Source: Acidobacteriota bacterium
GTDB lineage: Bacteria; Acidobacteriota; Thermoanaerobaculia; Multivoradales; J023
Length of the DNA: 64,000 bases
Assembly: GCA_029263395.1 (NCBI GenBank)
Contig: JAJCXO010000040.1
Coordinates: 1-64,000 of the forward strand
Direction: 5' to 3'
In this document: positions 17,670-27,228 of the stretch, in pieces
How the letters are laid out: the number at the start of each line of letters is the position of its first letter
Numbering within the stretch: the stretch's first letter is position 1
Notes under the pieces: model-generated
Databases searched by the model: none
What the model was told of the DNA's origin: nothing
Seen by the model: only the letters and a program-made list of their open reading frames with translations
Position numbers and translations under genes: made by a program

Positions 17670-20600
17670 ATGAGCCAATCGATATCCGACGACTCGGTTG
17701 AAAGTATCGCCGTTATCGGCATGGCCGGGCGTTTCCCAGGGGCTGCGACAACCGCGCAACTGTGGCACAACCTCGACGCGGGGGTGGAGTCGGTCTCGCG
17801 GTTCTCGGACGAGGAGTTGCTCGACGCCGGTATCGATCCTGAAACGGTAGCCGACCCGGACTACGTGAAGGCCTCCGCCACAATCGAGCAGGCCGATCAT
17901 TGGGATGCCCCGTTCTTCGGCTACAGCCCTCAAGAGGCAGAGATCCTCGATCCCCAGCACCGCCTGTTCCTAGAGGTGGCGTGGGAGACCTTGGAAGATG
18001 CCGGCTACGACCCGGCGCGCTACGACGGCTCGGTCGGAGTCTTTGCCGGCTGCTTCATGAACAAATATCTGCCGACCAATCTTCATACCAACCAAAGATT
18101 CCTCGACTCCCCTTACGCCTTTTTCGCCCGGGTCTTCAACGACAAGGACTTCTTGGCGACCCGTGCGTCCTACCTGTTCAACTTACGAGGCCCTAGTCTG
18201 ACCATCCAAACCGCGTGTTCGACTTCCTTGGTTGCCACCCACATGGCCTGCCTCAGTCTGATGAGTTATGACTGTGACATGGCACTGGTCGGCGGCGCAG
18301 CACTCAATGTGCCACTGAAATCGGGTTACCCGGTGATCGACGGCGGGTTGTTCACCGGTGAAGGCCATTGCCGACCGTTCGACGCTCGGGCTCAGGGGAC
18401 AATTCCCGGCTACGGGGCGGCGGCGATTGCCCTGTGTCGCTTGCCGGACGCGATCGCTAGTCGCGACAACATCCGGGCGATCATCCGCGGCACTGCGATC
18501 AATAATGATGGGTCCTCGAAAATCGGTTTCACGGCGCCGAGCGTCGATGCTCAGGCAGCGGTGATCAAGGCGGCACAATCCTATGCCGGCGTCGACGCGG
18601 AAACCATCGGCTACGTGGAGGCTCACGGCACCGGCACCTCGGTGGGTGACCCGATCGAAGTTGCGGGTCTGAGCACCGCATTTGCGACCAAAAAGCGAGG
18701 TTTCTGCGCTCTCGGCTCGGTCAAAGCAAACATCGGCCATCTCGATGCCGCCTCTGGCGTCGCTGGTCTGATCAAGGCGGTGTTGGCCCTCGAACATCGA
18801 AAGATTCCGCCCTTGATCAACTTCGAACATCCCAATCCCGACCTCGAGCTCGAGAAAACACCGTTCTACATCAACACCACATCGCTCGACTGGCCACGCA
18901 ACAGCGCCCCACGGCGGGCCGGCGTCAGCTCACTCGGCGTCGGCGGCACCAACGCCCACGCCGTCTTGGAAGAGGCGCCCGAGCGTGCAGCTTCTTCCCC
19001 GAGTCGAACTTGGCAACTGTTGACAATCTCGGCAAAAACCCGATCTGCCGTCGACGCCGCTACCCATCAACTAGCTGATCATCTGGAAGCTCACCCCGGG
19101 CTTCGCCTCGCCGATGTCGCCTATACCCTGCAGGCTGGTCGCAAACAATTCGAGTTGCGGCGCACTTTGGCGTGCAGCGGGCCAACCGAAGCGATCCACG
19201 GCTTACGTCAGTTGCGGCGCCCTGCATCGGCGGTGGCTGCAACCCGGCGCCCGGTGGTCTTCATGTTCGGCGGTGGCGGCACTCAATATCCCGACATGGG
19301 GCTCGAGCTCTATCGCACCGAGACGCGCTTTCGCGACGACATCGATCGTTGCGCTCAACATCTCGAACCTCTTTTGCAGCTCGATTTACGCCACTACCTC
19401 TACCCGAGTCTGCACCCTGCCGGCGCCGACATCAGCCACCGTCCACCGCACGTGCTCGCCGCGCTGGTCGCGACACAATATGCCTTGGCTCAACTGTGGA
19501 TGTCCTGGGGCCTGGTGCCCCAGGCGCTGATCGGGCACAGCATGGGCGAATACCTGGCGGCCTGCCTATCGGGGGTGTTCACTCTCGAACAAACCCTCGC
19601 CTTGGCAGTCCGACGAGGTCAGCTTTTCGAAGCCGTGCCATCGGGTGCCATGTTGATCGTCCAACTTTCCGAGAGCGATGTTCAGTTGCACCTCGGCGAT
19701 CAGCTATCGGTAGCCGCGGTGAACGCGCCGTCGGTTTGTGTGGTCTCGGGCGCCACCGCCGCCATCAACACCTTGGAGGCCACCCTGCGGGCCAGCGACA
19801 TCGAGGTACGTCCGGTGCACATCGCGGTCGCCAGCCATTCCTTGCTGATGGACCCGGTGGCTCCCGAGCTTGCTGACTTCGTCTCTCAGATGTCACTGTC
19901 GGCCCCGACGATCCCATTCCTTTCGGGCGTCACCGGCACTTGGATCCGTCCTGACGAGGCCACTGACCCAGCCTATTGGGCGCGGCATCTGCGGCAAACA
20001 GTTCGTTTTGCCGACGGTGTCCGTGAACTGATGAGCAACTCCGATCGGGTGTTGCTGGAAGTTGGTCCCGGCAACGCTCTGTGTACCCTCGCCGGCCTGC
20101 AAGGCTTACAACCCGTGCCGGTAGCCCTACCGACCCTGCGTCACCCTCAAGATCCGCAGTCCGACCAAGGTTTCCTCACCACAACCCTCGGCAAACTGTG
20201 GCAGGCCGGAGTCGCCATCGATTGGGACAGCTACCACGCTCCGGACAAGCCCGGTCGGGTCTCGCTACCAACCTATCCCTTCGAACGCCGCAAATTCTGG
20301 ATCGAGGCCGGGCGCCCGAGCCGGGGCGAGCCGGTCTCTACCGGTGATCTACTGACTCGACCGGAACCTCCGAACGGCACCGATCCACACCTGGCTATGG
20401 ACGCAGCTGGAGGAAGTCTCAGTAGTGAAGATCTCGAGAACGAGAACTACCGTCGACCGCGGACCGAACGCGAGCAGCAGCTGGCGGTGATCTGGCAACA
20501 GCTATTGGGCGTCGAACGAGTCAGCGTCGACGACGACTTCTTCGAGCTTGGCGGCCATTCCCTGCTGGCGACCCAGATGATGAAGAAGCTACGCCGGTCG

Positions 20601-21950
20601 TTCGGTTTCAAACTGAATCTGCGGACTCTCTTCGAAGCGCCAACCATTGCTCAACTAGCACCGCTCACTCAGGGTGAGGGGCTCGAGGCAGCCACCTCAG
20701 CGATTGATTTTGACGCTGAGGTGATGCTCGATCCGGCGATCGAACCCGCTGGGCTGCCAGCCCCCGTCAGCACGCCACCGCGCACCGTGTTGCTCACCGG
20801 TGCCACCGGTTTTCTCGGCGGCTTCTTGGCCCGTGAGCTGCTGCACCAAACCTCCGCCGAGGTGATCTGTCTGGTGCGAGCTGAAGATCCGGCATCTGGC
20901 TGGGATCGCCTACGCCACAACCTGGAGTCCTATGGCATCGACGAACCACAGGCCGAGGCCCGGCTGGTAGCGCTGCCTGGAGATCTGTCACAGCCTCTGC
21001 TCGGCCTCTCCGAGACCACGTTTGATCAATTGGCCCAAGAGGTCGACGTGATTTATCACTGCGGTGCCTGGGTGAACTTCGCCCGGCCGTACAAAGCCCT
21101 CAAAGCGACCAATGTCTCGGGGACCGAAGAAATCTTGCGGCTCGCGACCCGTCGACGCCTCAAGCCGGTCCACCACATCTCAACTCTTGCTGTCTTGGCA
21201 GGTGCGGTCGCCGCCAGAGTTGATGAAGTTCTGGAGGACGATGGGCTGCCGGCCGCCATCGGCCACGATACCGGCTACAGCCAAAGTAAATGGGTGGCCG
21301 AGAAGATGCTGGCGCTGGCCCGTCAGCGAGGCCTACCGATCGCCGTCTATCGACCTAGCGTGGTGTTAGGAGACAGCGTCTCGGGAGCCTCCAACGAAGA
21401 CGACTACCTGACCAAGATGATCCAGGGCTGTGTCCAGCTCGGGCTGGCGCCACGGCGTGACTATCCCTTGACCGTTGCCACCGTCGACTTCGTCAGTGCG
21501 GCGGTCGTAGCCCTTTCCCTGGATCAGCAATCCTGGGGTCAGAGCTTCCATGTCATCGACCCGGATCCGCTGCCATGGGATCAGATCTTCGCCCACCTAC
21601 GCAGCTTGGGATACGACGTTCCGAGTATCGACTATGAGCAGTGGAAGCGCGCCTTGAGCCAACGCATCGATCAGGCTCAGGACAACGCTCTCGCCCCGTT
21701 GGCGGCGTTGCTGGCCGACGATCCCGACCGGCAGATGCCGAAATTCGATTGCCGCAATCTTTTGGCTGGGCTCGAACCGACGGCGGTGACTCGCCCAGCG
21801 ATCGACCTCGATCTGTTTGCGACCTTAGCCGACTATTTTGTCACCAACGGCTGGCTGCCGAAGCCGAAGAGCCCCACCAGATCGGCAGACGAGACGCTTG
21901 CAAGATTGCAACGTGATCCTGAATCGACCCATTCGGCGAGGCCAATCTAG
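17670..21950 (+). CDS. Type I polyketide synthase with terminal thioester reductase (KS-AT-ACP-TR)
   Basis: Adds one C2 unit and releases the chain. KS at about residues 10-430 with TACSTS (Cys183), EAHGTGTSVGDP and VKANIGH; AT at about 527-855 with GHSMGEY (Ser624) and VASHSLLM at the specificity site; ACP with GGHSLL (Ser964); TR at about 1040-1390 with GATGFLGG (NADPH loop) and TGYSQSK (Tyr-x3-Lys). No KR, DH, ER or methyltransferase, so the beta-carbonyl should remain. The TR is the only release domain in the assembly line and should give an aldehyde, or an alcohol after a second reduction. Start ATG 17670 has GGAG six bases upstream. Confidence 0.93.
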   Translation: MSQSISDDSVESIAVIGMAGRFPGAATTAQLWHNLDAGVESVSRFSDEELLDAGIDPETVADPDYVKASATIEQADHWDAPFFGYSPQEAEILDPQHRLFLEVAWETLEDAGYDPARYDGSVGVFAGCFMNKYLPTNLHTNQRFLDSPYAFFARVFNDKDFLATRASYLFNLRGPSLTIQTACSTSLVATHMACLSLMSYDCDMALVGGAALNVPLKSGYPVIDGGLFTGEGHCRPFDARAQGTIPGYGAAAIALCRLPDAIASRDNIRAIIRGTAINNDGSSKIGFTAPSVDAQAAVIKAAQSYAGVDAETIGYVEAHGTGTSVGDPIEVAGLSTAFATKKRGFCALGSVKANIGHLDAASGVAGLIKAVLALEHRKIPPLINFEHPNPDLELEKTPFYINTTSLDWPRNSAPRRAGVSSLGVGGTNAHAVLEEAPERAASSPSRTWQLLTISAKTRSAVDAATHQLADHLEAHPGLRLADVAYTLQAGRKQFELRRTLACSGPTEAIHGLRQLRRPASAVAATRRPVVFMFGGGGTQYPDMGLELYRTETRFRDDIDRCAQHLEPLLQLDLRHYLYPSLHPAGADISHRPPHVLAALVATQYALAQLWMSWGLVPQALIGHSMGEYLAACLSGVFTLEQTLALAVRRGQLFEAVPSGAMLIVQLSESDVQLHLGDQLSVAAVNAPSVCVVSGATAAINTLEATLRASDIEVRPVHIAVASHSLLMDPVAPELADFVSQMSLSAPTIPFLSGVTGTWIRPDEATDPAYWARHLRQTVRFADGVRELMSNSDRVLLEVGPGNALCTLAGLQGLQPVPVALPTLRHPQDPQSDQGFLTTTLGKLWQAGVAIDWDSYHAPDKPGRVSLPTYPFERRKFWIEAGRPSRGEPVSTGDLLTRPEPPNGTDPHLAMDAAGGSLSSEDLENENYRRPRTEREQQLAVIWQQLLGVERVSVDDDFFELGGHSLLATQMMKKLRRSFGFKLNLRTLFEAPTIAQLAPLTQGEGLEAATSAIDFDAEVMLDPAIEPAGLPAPVSTPPRTVLLTGATGFLGGFLARELLHQTSAEVICLVRAEDPASGWDRLRHNLESYGIDEPQAEARLVALPGDLSQPLLGLSETTFDQLAQEVDVIYHCGAWVNFARPYKALKATNVSGTEEILRLATRRRLKPVHHISTLAVLAGAVAARVDEVLEDDGLPAAIGHDTGYSQSKWVAEKMLALARQRGLPIAVYRPSVVLGDSVSGASNEDDYLTKMIQGCVQLGLAPRRDYPLTVATVDFVSAAVVALSLDQQSWGQSFHVIDPDPLPWDQIFAHLRSLGYDVPSIDYEQWKRALSQRIDQAQDNALAPLAALLADDPDRQMPKFDCRNLLAGLEPTAVTRPAIDLDLFATLADYFVTNGWLPKPKSPTRSADETLARLQRDPESTHSARPI

Positions 21951-21977
21951 ATCCCTTTCACTGCTCGAGGAGCTCGC

Positions 21978-23378
21978 GTGGTAGCAACAATTCCCGCCAA
22001 CGGTTTCCGTACGTTCAGCGTGATCTGGCTCGGTCAGCTGGTGTCTCTGATCGGGTCAGGCCTGACCTCGTTTGCCCTTGGCGTCTGGGTCTATCAGAAG
22101 ACCGGCTCCGCCACCCACTTCGCCTTCATTTCACTGGCGACCACCTTCCCTATCGTAGCCCTGTCGCTGATCTCTGGTCCATTGGTTGATCGCTGGGATC
22201 GACGCAAGGTGTTGATTGCTAGCGACTGCGTTGCGGCCGGCCCAACCGTCGTGGTTGCTCTGTTGTTGATGAGCGGCCGGTTAGAGATCTGGCATATTTA
22301 TCTGGCGGTAGGAATCAGCTCCTCGTCCACTGCTTTTCAATGGCCGGCCTACACTGCCACAACCACCCTCTTGGTTCCCAAACAGCACCTGGCACGGGCG
22401 GCTGGCATGGTCGAGTTCTCACGCGCCGGAGCCATGATCTTGTCGCCGATGCTGGCCGGCGTGCTGATGGTTTACATCGACATCTGGGGCATCATCCTGA
22501 TCGACACGCTGACCTTCCTGGCCGCAATCTCGACGCTCCTGGTGATGCGCGTTCCGACCCCTGAACGGAGTCGCGAGGGTGCGCAGCCCCAAAGCTCGTT
22601 GTGGCAAGAGGCCAGGTTCGGCTGGGTCTACCTGCTGGCCCGTCCGGGGCTGGTCCGGCTTCTGGCCTACTTCTCGTTCATGAACTTCTCTGTTGCCTTG
22701 GTGCTCGGCCTGACGACACCGATGATGCTGTCGTTCACCACCGCGGCGGTGCTTGGCATGACCTTGTCAGTTGGCGCCCTAGGCATGCTGTTGGGCGGTG
22801 TGGTGTTGAGCGTGTGGGGTGGGCCGAACCTCAAAGTCCATGGGATCCTAGGCTTCGGCTTGCTGTTGGGAGCCGGACTGGCGCTGGCCGGCATGCATCC
22901 CGCTCCGCTGCTCATCACCTTCGGATTGTTCTGGTACAACTTCTCCATACCGATCATCAACGGCTGTAGCCAAGCAATCTGGCAAAGCAAGATACCGCCC
23001 GAGCTTCAGGGTCGGGTCTTCGCCATTCGCCGGATGTTCGCCACCTTCACCGCGCCCCTCGGCTATCTGGTGGCCGGACCTTTGGCTGACCGACTCTTCG
23101 AACCCATGCTGGCGACGGGGGGGGCCCTCGCCGGAAGTTTCGGGCAGCTCATAGGTGTCGGGCCAGGTCGTGGGATCGGCCTGATCTTCATTCTGCAAGG
23201 CCTGTTGTCGATTGGTGTGGCCGGCGTCGGTTTCCTGTCGCCACGCCTGATGCGGGTCGAGGCCGAGTTACCCGACGCTGTCGACGCTGTCGACGCCAAC
23301 CCTGCCAACGAACCACCTGACGACGCGACGTCTGATACGGCAAGTCTCGGGCCCGAAGCCGTGTCCGCAAAAGCATGA
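21978..23378 (+). CDS. MFS transporter, EntS-like exporter
   Basis: 466 residues with about 12 membrane spans and an MFS motif A variant (GPLVDRWDRRK) after span 2. GTG 21978 has GAGGAG at 21966-21971. It starts 27 bases after the PKS stop, and MFS proteins of this type are usual self-resistance or export genes in NRPS clusters, so it probably exports the product. The C-terminal 45 residues are hydrophilic with a short Val-Asp-Ala repeat. Contains an 8-G run at 23117-23124. Confidence 0.88.
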   Translation: MVATIPANGFRTFSVIWLGQLVSLIGSGLTSFALGVWVYQKTGSATHFAFISLATTFPIVALSLISGPLVDRWDRRKVLIASDCVAAGPTVVVALLLMSGRLEIWHIYLAVGISSSSTAFQWPAYTATTTLLVPKQHLARAAGMVEFSRAGAMILSPMLAGVLMVYIDIWGIILIDTLTFLAAISTLLVMRVPTPERSREGAQPQSSLWQEARFGWVYLLARPGLVRLLAYFSFMNFSVALVLGLTTPMMLSFTTAAVLGMTLSVGALGMLLGGVVLSVWGGPNLKVHGILGFGLLLGAGLALAGMHPAPLLITFGLFWYNFSIPIINGCSQAIWQSKIPPELQGRVFAIRRMFATFTAPLGYLVAGPLADRLFEPMLATGGALAGSFGQLIGVGPGRGIGLIFILQGLLSIGVAGVGFLSPRLMRVEAELPDAVDAVDANPANEPPDDATSDTASLGPEAVSAKA

Positions 23379-23399
23379 ACTCAGCGAGGAATTGTGAAC

Positions 23400-24617
23400 A
23401 TGAAAGATCCTGTCCTCATTCGCCGCCGCCGCTTATTCTGGCTGGCGTTACCACTATTGGCCGTCACCTTGAGCACAGTCGCCGGTGAGCTCTTCGTCCG
23501 CTTGACCTCACCACAACCCGTGACCACTGTTTCCAAGGGCCTGTTCGAGCCCGATCCACCACGCCGCTTCCGGCTCGCCCCCGGCTATCGCGGCACAATT
23601 TCCAACGTCATCGACTTCCACAACGAGGTCACCATCAATTCTCTGGGGCTGCGAGGGCCGGAGGTGCCGCCCAAACCTACCGGCGGCTTTCGCATTCTTA
23701 GCATCGGTGATTCGTTCGCCTTTGGTTATGGGGTCGAGCCTGACGAGAGCTACGCCGGGGTGCTAGAGGCGCATCTGAGAACAACCCAACTCGAAATTGA
23801 ATGTTTGAATGGCGGAGTCCCTGGTTATGGCGTACCGGACGCGGTGGATTGGCTCGAAACCTATGGTTTGGACCTCAAGCCCGATCTCGTCTTGCTTTCG
23901 GTTTACCTCGGAAACGACATCATGGACGCCACGCAGAAAAGTCGCGAGGACGGTTTCTCATTCCTCTTTCCCGGCGCCGGCCCGATGCGCGGCCCTCTGC
24001 TTTGGCTTTACGGGCATTCCCACGCCTTCCGACTCGGCCTGAGGAACGACTTCAAGGGAGTTCGCGCTGTCTTGGGTCTGCCGGATCCGCCCGTGATCGA
24101 CGCCATGCGAGAGATGGCCCAAAGCTTCAGCTCGGACACAGATCTCGGGCGCGAAGGCCGGTCCGCCAACCTCACCGCCTTCAGCCAACTCCTGGAGCTC
24201 GCCGATCGACAAGGTTTCCACCTCGCGGCGATGATCATCCCCAGCCGGTTCATGCTCGAATCAGACTACCGGGAGGCCGTGCTCACCAGACTTGGTATGG
24301 ATGCCAAGAACCACGACCCCGAGGCACCATGGCGGTTCTTCCAGGAATCCTTTGCGGCGTTCGGCATCCCCACCCTCGATATGACACCGGCCATCCAACA
24401 AGCGCTAGCCAACAGCGACCCGGTTTATTTCAAAGCAGATCCGCATTGGTCGGCGGCTGGCCATCGCTTGGCTGGCGACGCCCTACATCGCTTCCTGATC
24501 TCGGAAGACCTGATCGGACAAGGCTTGATCGCGACCGAGCGGGTCGCGGAAGACCTGACGCCGGCCTCGTCGTCCGAGGTACCGGCCACCGAACCCTCGC
24601 CTGAGACAGCCCTCTGA
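23400..24617 (+). CDS. SGNH/GDSL-family hydrolase, membrane-anchored
   Basis: 405 residues. N-terminal basic residues and a hydrophobic segment (LFWLALPLLAVTLSTVAG) indicate a membrane anchor or signal, with the catalytic domain outside. Block I GDSFAFG has the nucleophile Ser at residue 105, a GND block is at LGNDIMD, and the C-terminal Asp-x-x-His is DPHWSAAGH (Asp347, His350). It is 21 bases after the MFS gene on the same strand. Possible roles are ester hydrolysis or acyl transfer on the exported product or on envelope glycans; not distinguishable here. ATG 23400 is preceded by GAGGA. Confidence 0.82.
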   Translation: MKDPVLIRRRRLFWLALPLLAVTLSTVAGELFVRLTSPQPVTTVSKGLFEPDPPRRFRLAPGYRGTISNVIDFHNEVTINSLGLRGPEVPPKPTGGFRILSIGDSFAFGYGVEPDESYAGVLEAHLRTTQLEIECLNGGVPGYGVPDAVDWLETYGLDLKPDLVLLSVYLGNDIMDATQKSREDGFSFLFPGAGPMRGPLLWLYGHSHAFRLGLRNDFKGVRAVLGLPDPPVIDAMREMAQSFSSDTDLGREGRSANLTAFSQLLELADRQGFHLAAMIIPSRFMLESDYREAVLTRLGMDAKNHDPEAPWRFFQESFAAFGIPTLDMTPAIQQALANSDPVYFKADPHWSAAGHRLAGDALHRFLISEDLIGQGLIATERVAEDLTPASSSEVPATEPSPETAL

Positions 24618-24637
24618 ATCACCACGCGGAGATCCTG

Positions 24638-27112
24638 ATGGACAACCTTTACAAAGATCTGCGGTATGCGGTGCGAGCCCTGGTCAAGAGTCCCGTGGCG
24701 TCACTGGTCGCAGTGCTGTCGTTGGCTCTAGGCATCGGCGCCAACACGACAATTTTCACTCTGGTCAACGCCGTCATACTCAATCCTCTGCCGGTCCAAG
24801 AGCCCAGTCGACTCGTGGCGGCTTACACCCTCGACGAGCGACAGAGCGGCGGTCCATTCGGTTCCCATCTAGCAACCTCCTATCCAAATTTCGAGGACTA
24901 CCGCGACAACAATCGGGCTTTCTCGCATCTCGTCGCTTACCAAATCGCCCGCCTAGCGGTAATCATCGACAACGAGCCCGAAGAGGTCATGGCGGAGGCG
25001 GTCAGCAGCGGCTACTTCGACATGCTCGGTATCCGGCCCACGATCGGTCGCTTCTTTGCGCCCGAGGAGAATCGAGACCCAGGCAGTAGCCCGGTGACGG
25101 TATTGAGCCACAACTTCTGGCAGCGACGGTTCGGCGCCGATCCCAACGTGCTCGGTCGCACCTTGACCATCAATGCTCAGCCGTTCGAGATTATCGGTGT
25201 CGCGCCGGAGGGTTTTACCGGAACCTATCTGGTCAACACGCCGGAGTTGTGGGCGCCGATGACCATGCATGACCAAGTACTCTCGGGACCACTCCGCACC
25301 TTTTTCCGTGAGCGGCGCGCTCTGATGTTCTGGGTCATGGGTCGGCTGCGCCCCGGCATCAGCTTGGAGCAAGCAGAAGACTCGATGACGGCACTCGCCA
25401 ATACGCTGGCGAAAGATTATCCGAACGAAAATCAAGGCCGCAGCATCGCTCTGCTACCTCTGACTCAATCGAACGTTCCGGAGGCGCAACGCGGCACCTA
25501 CGAAACCGCTGGCGGCGTCTTGATGGCGGTGGTCGGGCTGGTGCTGCTCATCGCCTGTGCCAACGTCGCCCACTTGTTAATGGTGCGTGCGGAGAGCCGG
25601 CGCCAGGAGATCTCGCTACGCCTCGCCTTGGGCTCTCAGCGCGGCCGATTGATCCGTCAATTGTTGACCGAGGGGCTGGTGTTGGCCCTGATTGCTGGTG
25701 CCTTGGGATTGCTGATGGCGTTTCTGTGTCGGGATGTGTTGTGGAACCTCCGGCCGCCGTTCTTGAGTCAGGCACACCCCGATCTCACCTTCGATGGTCA
25801 TGTCCTGGGCATGACACTGGCACTCTCCTTGTTCACCGCCCTGCTGTTCGGGCTCTTGCCTGCCTTGCGTGCGTCCAAGGCTGATTTGGTCACCGTCCTT
25901 CGCGGCCGGAGTGAGATGCCTGGAACGCACCGACTCTTCTCCCTCCGGAGTTTGCTGGTGATCTTCCAAGTCGCCTTGTCGTTAGTCGCATTGATCGTGT
26001 CTGGACTTTTTCTTGGCAGCCTGCGTAAGGCTCAAGCAACTGATCCCGGATTCGCCGCCAGTGAGCTCTCGGTGCTGGCCTACAACCTGGGGACCCAAGG
26101 CTACGACGCCGAGCTTGGTCGGCAGTTTCACCGTCGAGTTCTCGACCACGCACGAGCAATTCCCGGTGTCCGTCATGCCGCGCTGGCGAGCAATCGGCCA
26201 CTCAGCAGCCAGTTCCTCGGCTTCCTGCGGACGGTGATCCCCGAAGGTCTAGACGTCACTGACCGCAATAATGGCACCCTGATCACAACTAACTCCGTCA
26301 GCACCGACTACTTCCAGACCTTCGGTCTGGAAATTTTGCGCGGCCGGCCGATCAGTCCGGAAGACCTCGAAGACGCACGGCGGGTAGCAATCATCAACGC
26401 AACCATGGGAGAAAAGCTGTGGCCTGACCAAGACCCCGTCGGCCGCAGTTTCACCTTGTTCGGCACCGACGTGTTCTTCGAAGTGGTGGGAGTTGTTAGT
26501 GACAGCAAATACAACACCATGGGGGAAAACCCCATGCCTTATGTTTACCTACCCTTCGAACAGAATTATGACGAGCGTATGCATCTCTATCTCCGAACAG
26601 ACGGCGACCCAGCCCAGTTGATCGAAGCCGCACGCCGTGAGTTGCGTCCTCTCGACCAAGGACTCCCCTTGACGCATCTCGCGACCATGTCTCAGGTGAT
26701 CGCGCAATCCCTCTGGGCCCCCAGACTGGGTGCCTTACTCATGGGGATTTTTGGACTCTTGGCCTTGATCATGGCAGCGATCGGCAACTATGGCGTGTTG
26801 TCCTACTCGGTGAGTCAACGGCGTCGGGAGCTTGGTATTCGCATCGCTCTGGGTGCCCGCCCGCTGGGAGTTATAGGCTGGGTCCTGCAACAGGGCATGA
26901 AGCTGGTTGTGATCGGCATCTTCACCGGCTGGCTGGCTGCGGTTGGTTTCTCGCGCCTGCTCGACAGTCTGCTGTTCGGAGTCAGCGGCACCGATCCGGT
27001 CGTTTTCGTCTCAACCGGACTGATCCTCGCTTTCATCGCCTTCTTGGCGACTCTGATACCAGCGATCCGGGCAGCAGCGGTGGATCCGATTCGTGCCCTC
27101 CGAAGCGACTGA
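24638..27112 (+). CDS. ABC-type permease of the ADOP (acidobacterial duplicated orphan permease) type
   Basis: 824 residues: N-terminal span and a MacB-like periplasmic domain (ILNPLPVQEPSRLV..., FFAPEENRDPGSSPVTVLSHNFW), FtsX-like membrane block, a second MacB-like domain (TTNSVSTDYFQTFGLEILRGRP) and a second FtsX block ending AIRAAAVDPIRALRSD. This duplicated architecture without a linked ATPase gene is the ADOP family, typical of Acidobacteriota. It directly follows the SGNH hydrolase (20 bases), with GGAG before ATG 24638. A role in resistance to or export of the pathway product is inferred from position only; many such genes occur per genome. Confidence 0.88.
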   Translation: MDNLYKDLRYAVRALVKSPVASLVAVLSLALGIGANTTIFTLVNAVILNPLPVQEPSRLVAAYTLDERQSGGPFGSHLATSYPNFEDYRDNNRAFSHLVAYQIARLAVIIDNEPEEVMAEAVSSGYFDMLGIRPTIGRFFAPEENRDPGSSPVTVLSHNFWQRRFGADPNVLGRTLTINAQPFEIIGVAPEGFTGTYLVNTPELWAPMTMHDQVLSGPLRTFFRERRALMFWVMGRLRPGISLEQAEDSMTALANTLAKDYPNENQGRSIALLPLTQSNVPEAQRGTYETAGGVLMAVVGLVLLIACANVAHLLMVRAESRRQEISLRLALGSQRGRLIRQLLTEGLVLALIAGALGLLMAFLCRDVLWNLRPPFLSQAHPDLTFDGHVLGMTLALSLFTALLFGLLPALRASKADLVTVLRGRSEMPGTHRLFSLRSLLVIFQVALSLVALIVSGLFLGSLRKAQATDPGFAASELSVLAYNLGTQGYDAELGRQFHRRVLDHARAIPGVRHAALASNRPLSSQFLGFLRTVIPEGLDVTDRNNGTLITTNSVSTDYFQTFGLEILRGRPISPEDLEDARRVAIINATMGEKLWPDQDPVGRSFTLFGTDVFFEVVGVVSDSKYNTMGENPMPYVYLPFEQNYDERMHLYLRTDGDPAQLIEAARRELRPLDQGLPLTHLATMSQVIAQSLWAPRLGALLMGIFGLLALIMAAIGNYGVLSYSVSQRRRELGIRIALGARPLGVIGWVLQQGMKLVVIGIFTGWLAAVGFSRLLDSLLFGVSGTDPVVFVSTGLILAFIAFLATLIPAIRAAAVDPIRALRSD

Positions 27113-27228
27113 AACGCCTAGTTTCTGGCCTTCGTGCACTACACCAGCCCTAGCGCAAATAGGATATGATGCTAGCCTGCCATGGTTGAGCATCCTCCGA
27201 CCTTCGCTATCTACCCGCTGGTACCATC

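Noticed and set aside
27140-27180. Promoter before the secreted propeller gene (TATGAT near 27166)
   Set aside because: No acceptable -35 element at 16-18 bases; too weak to call.
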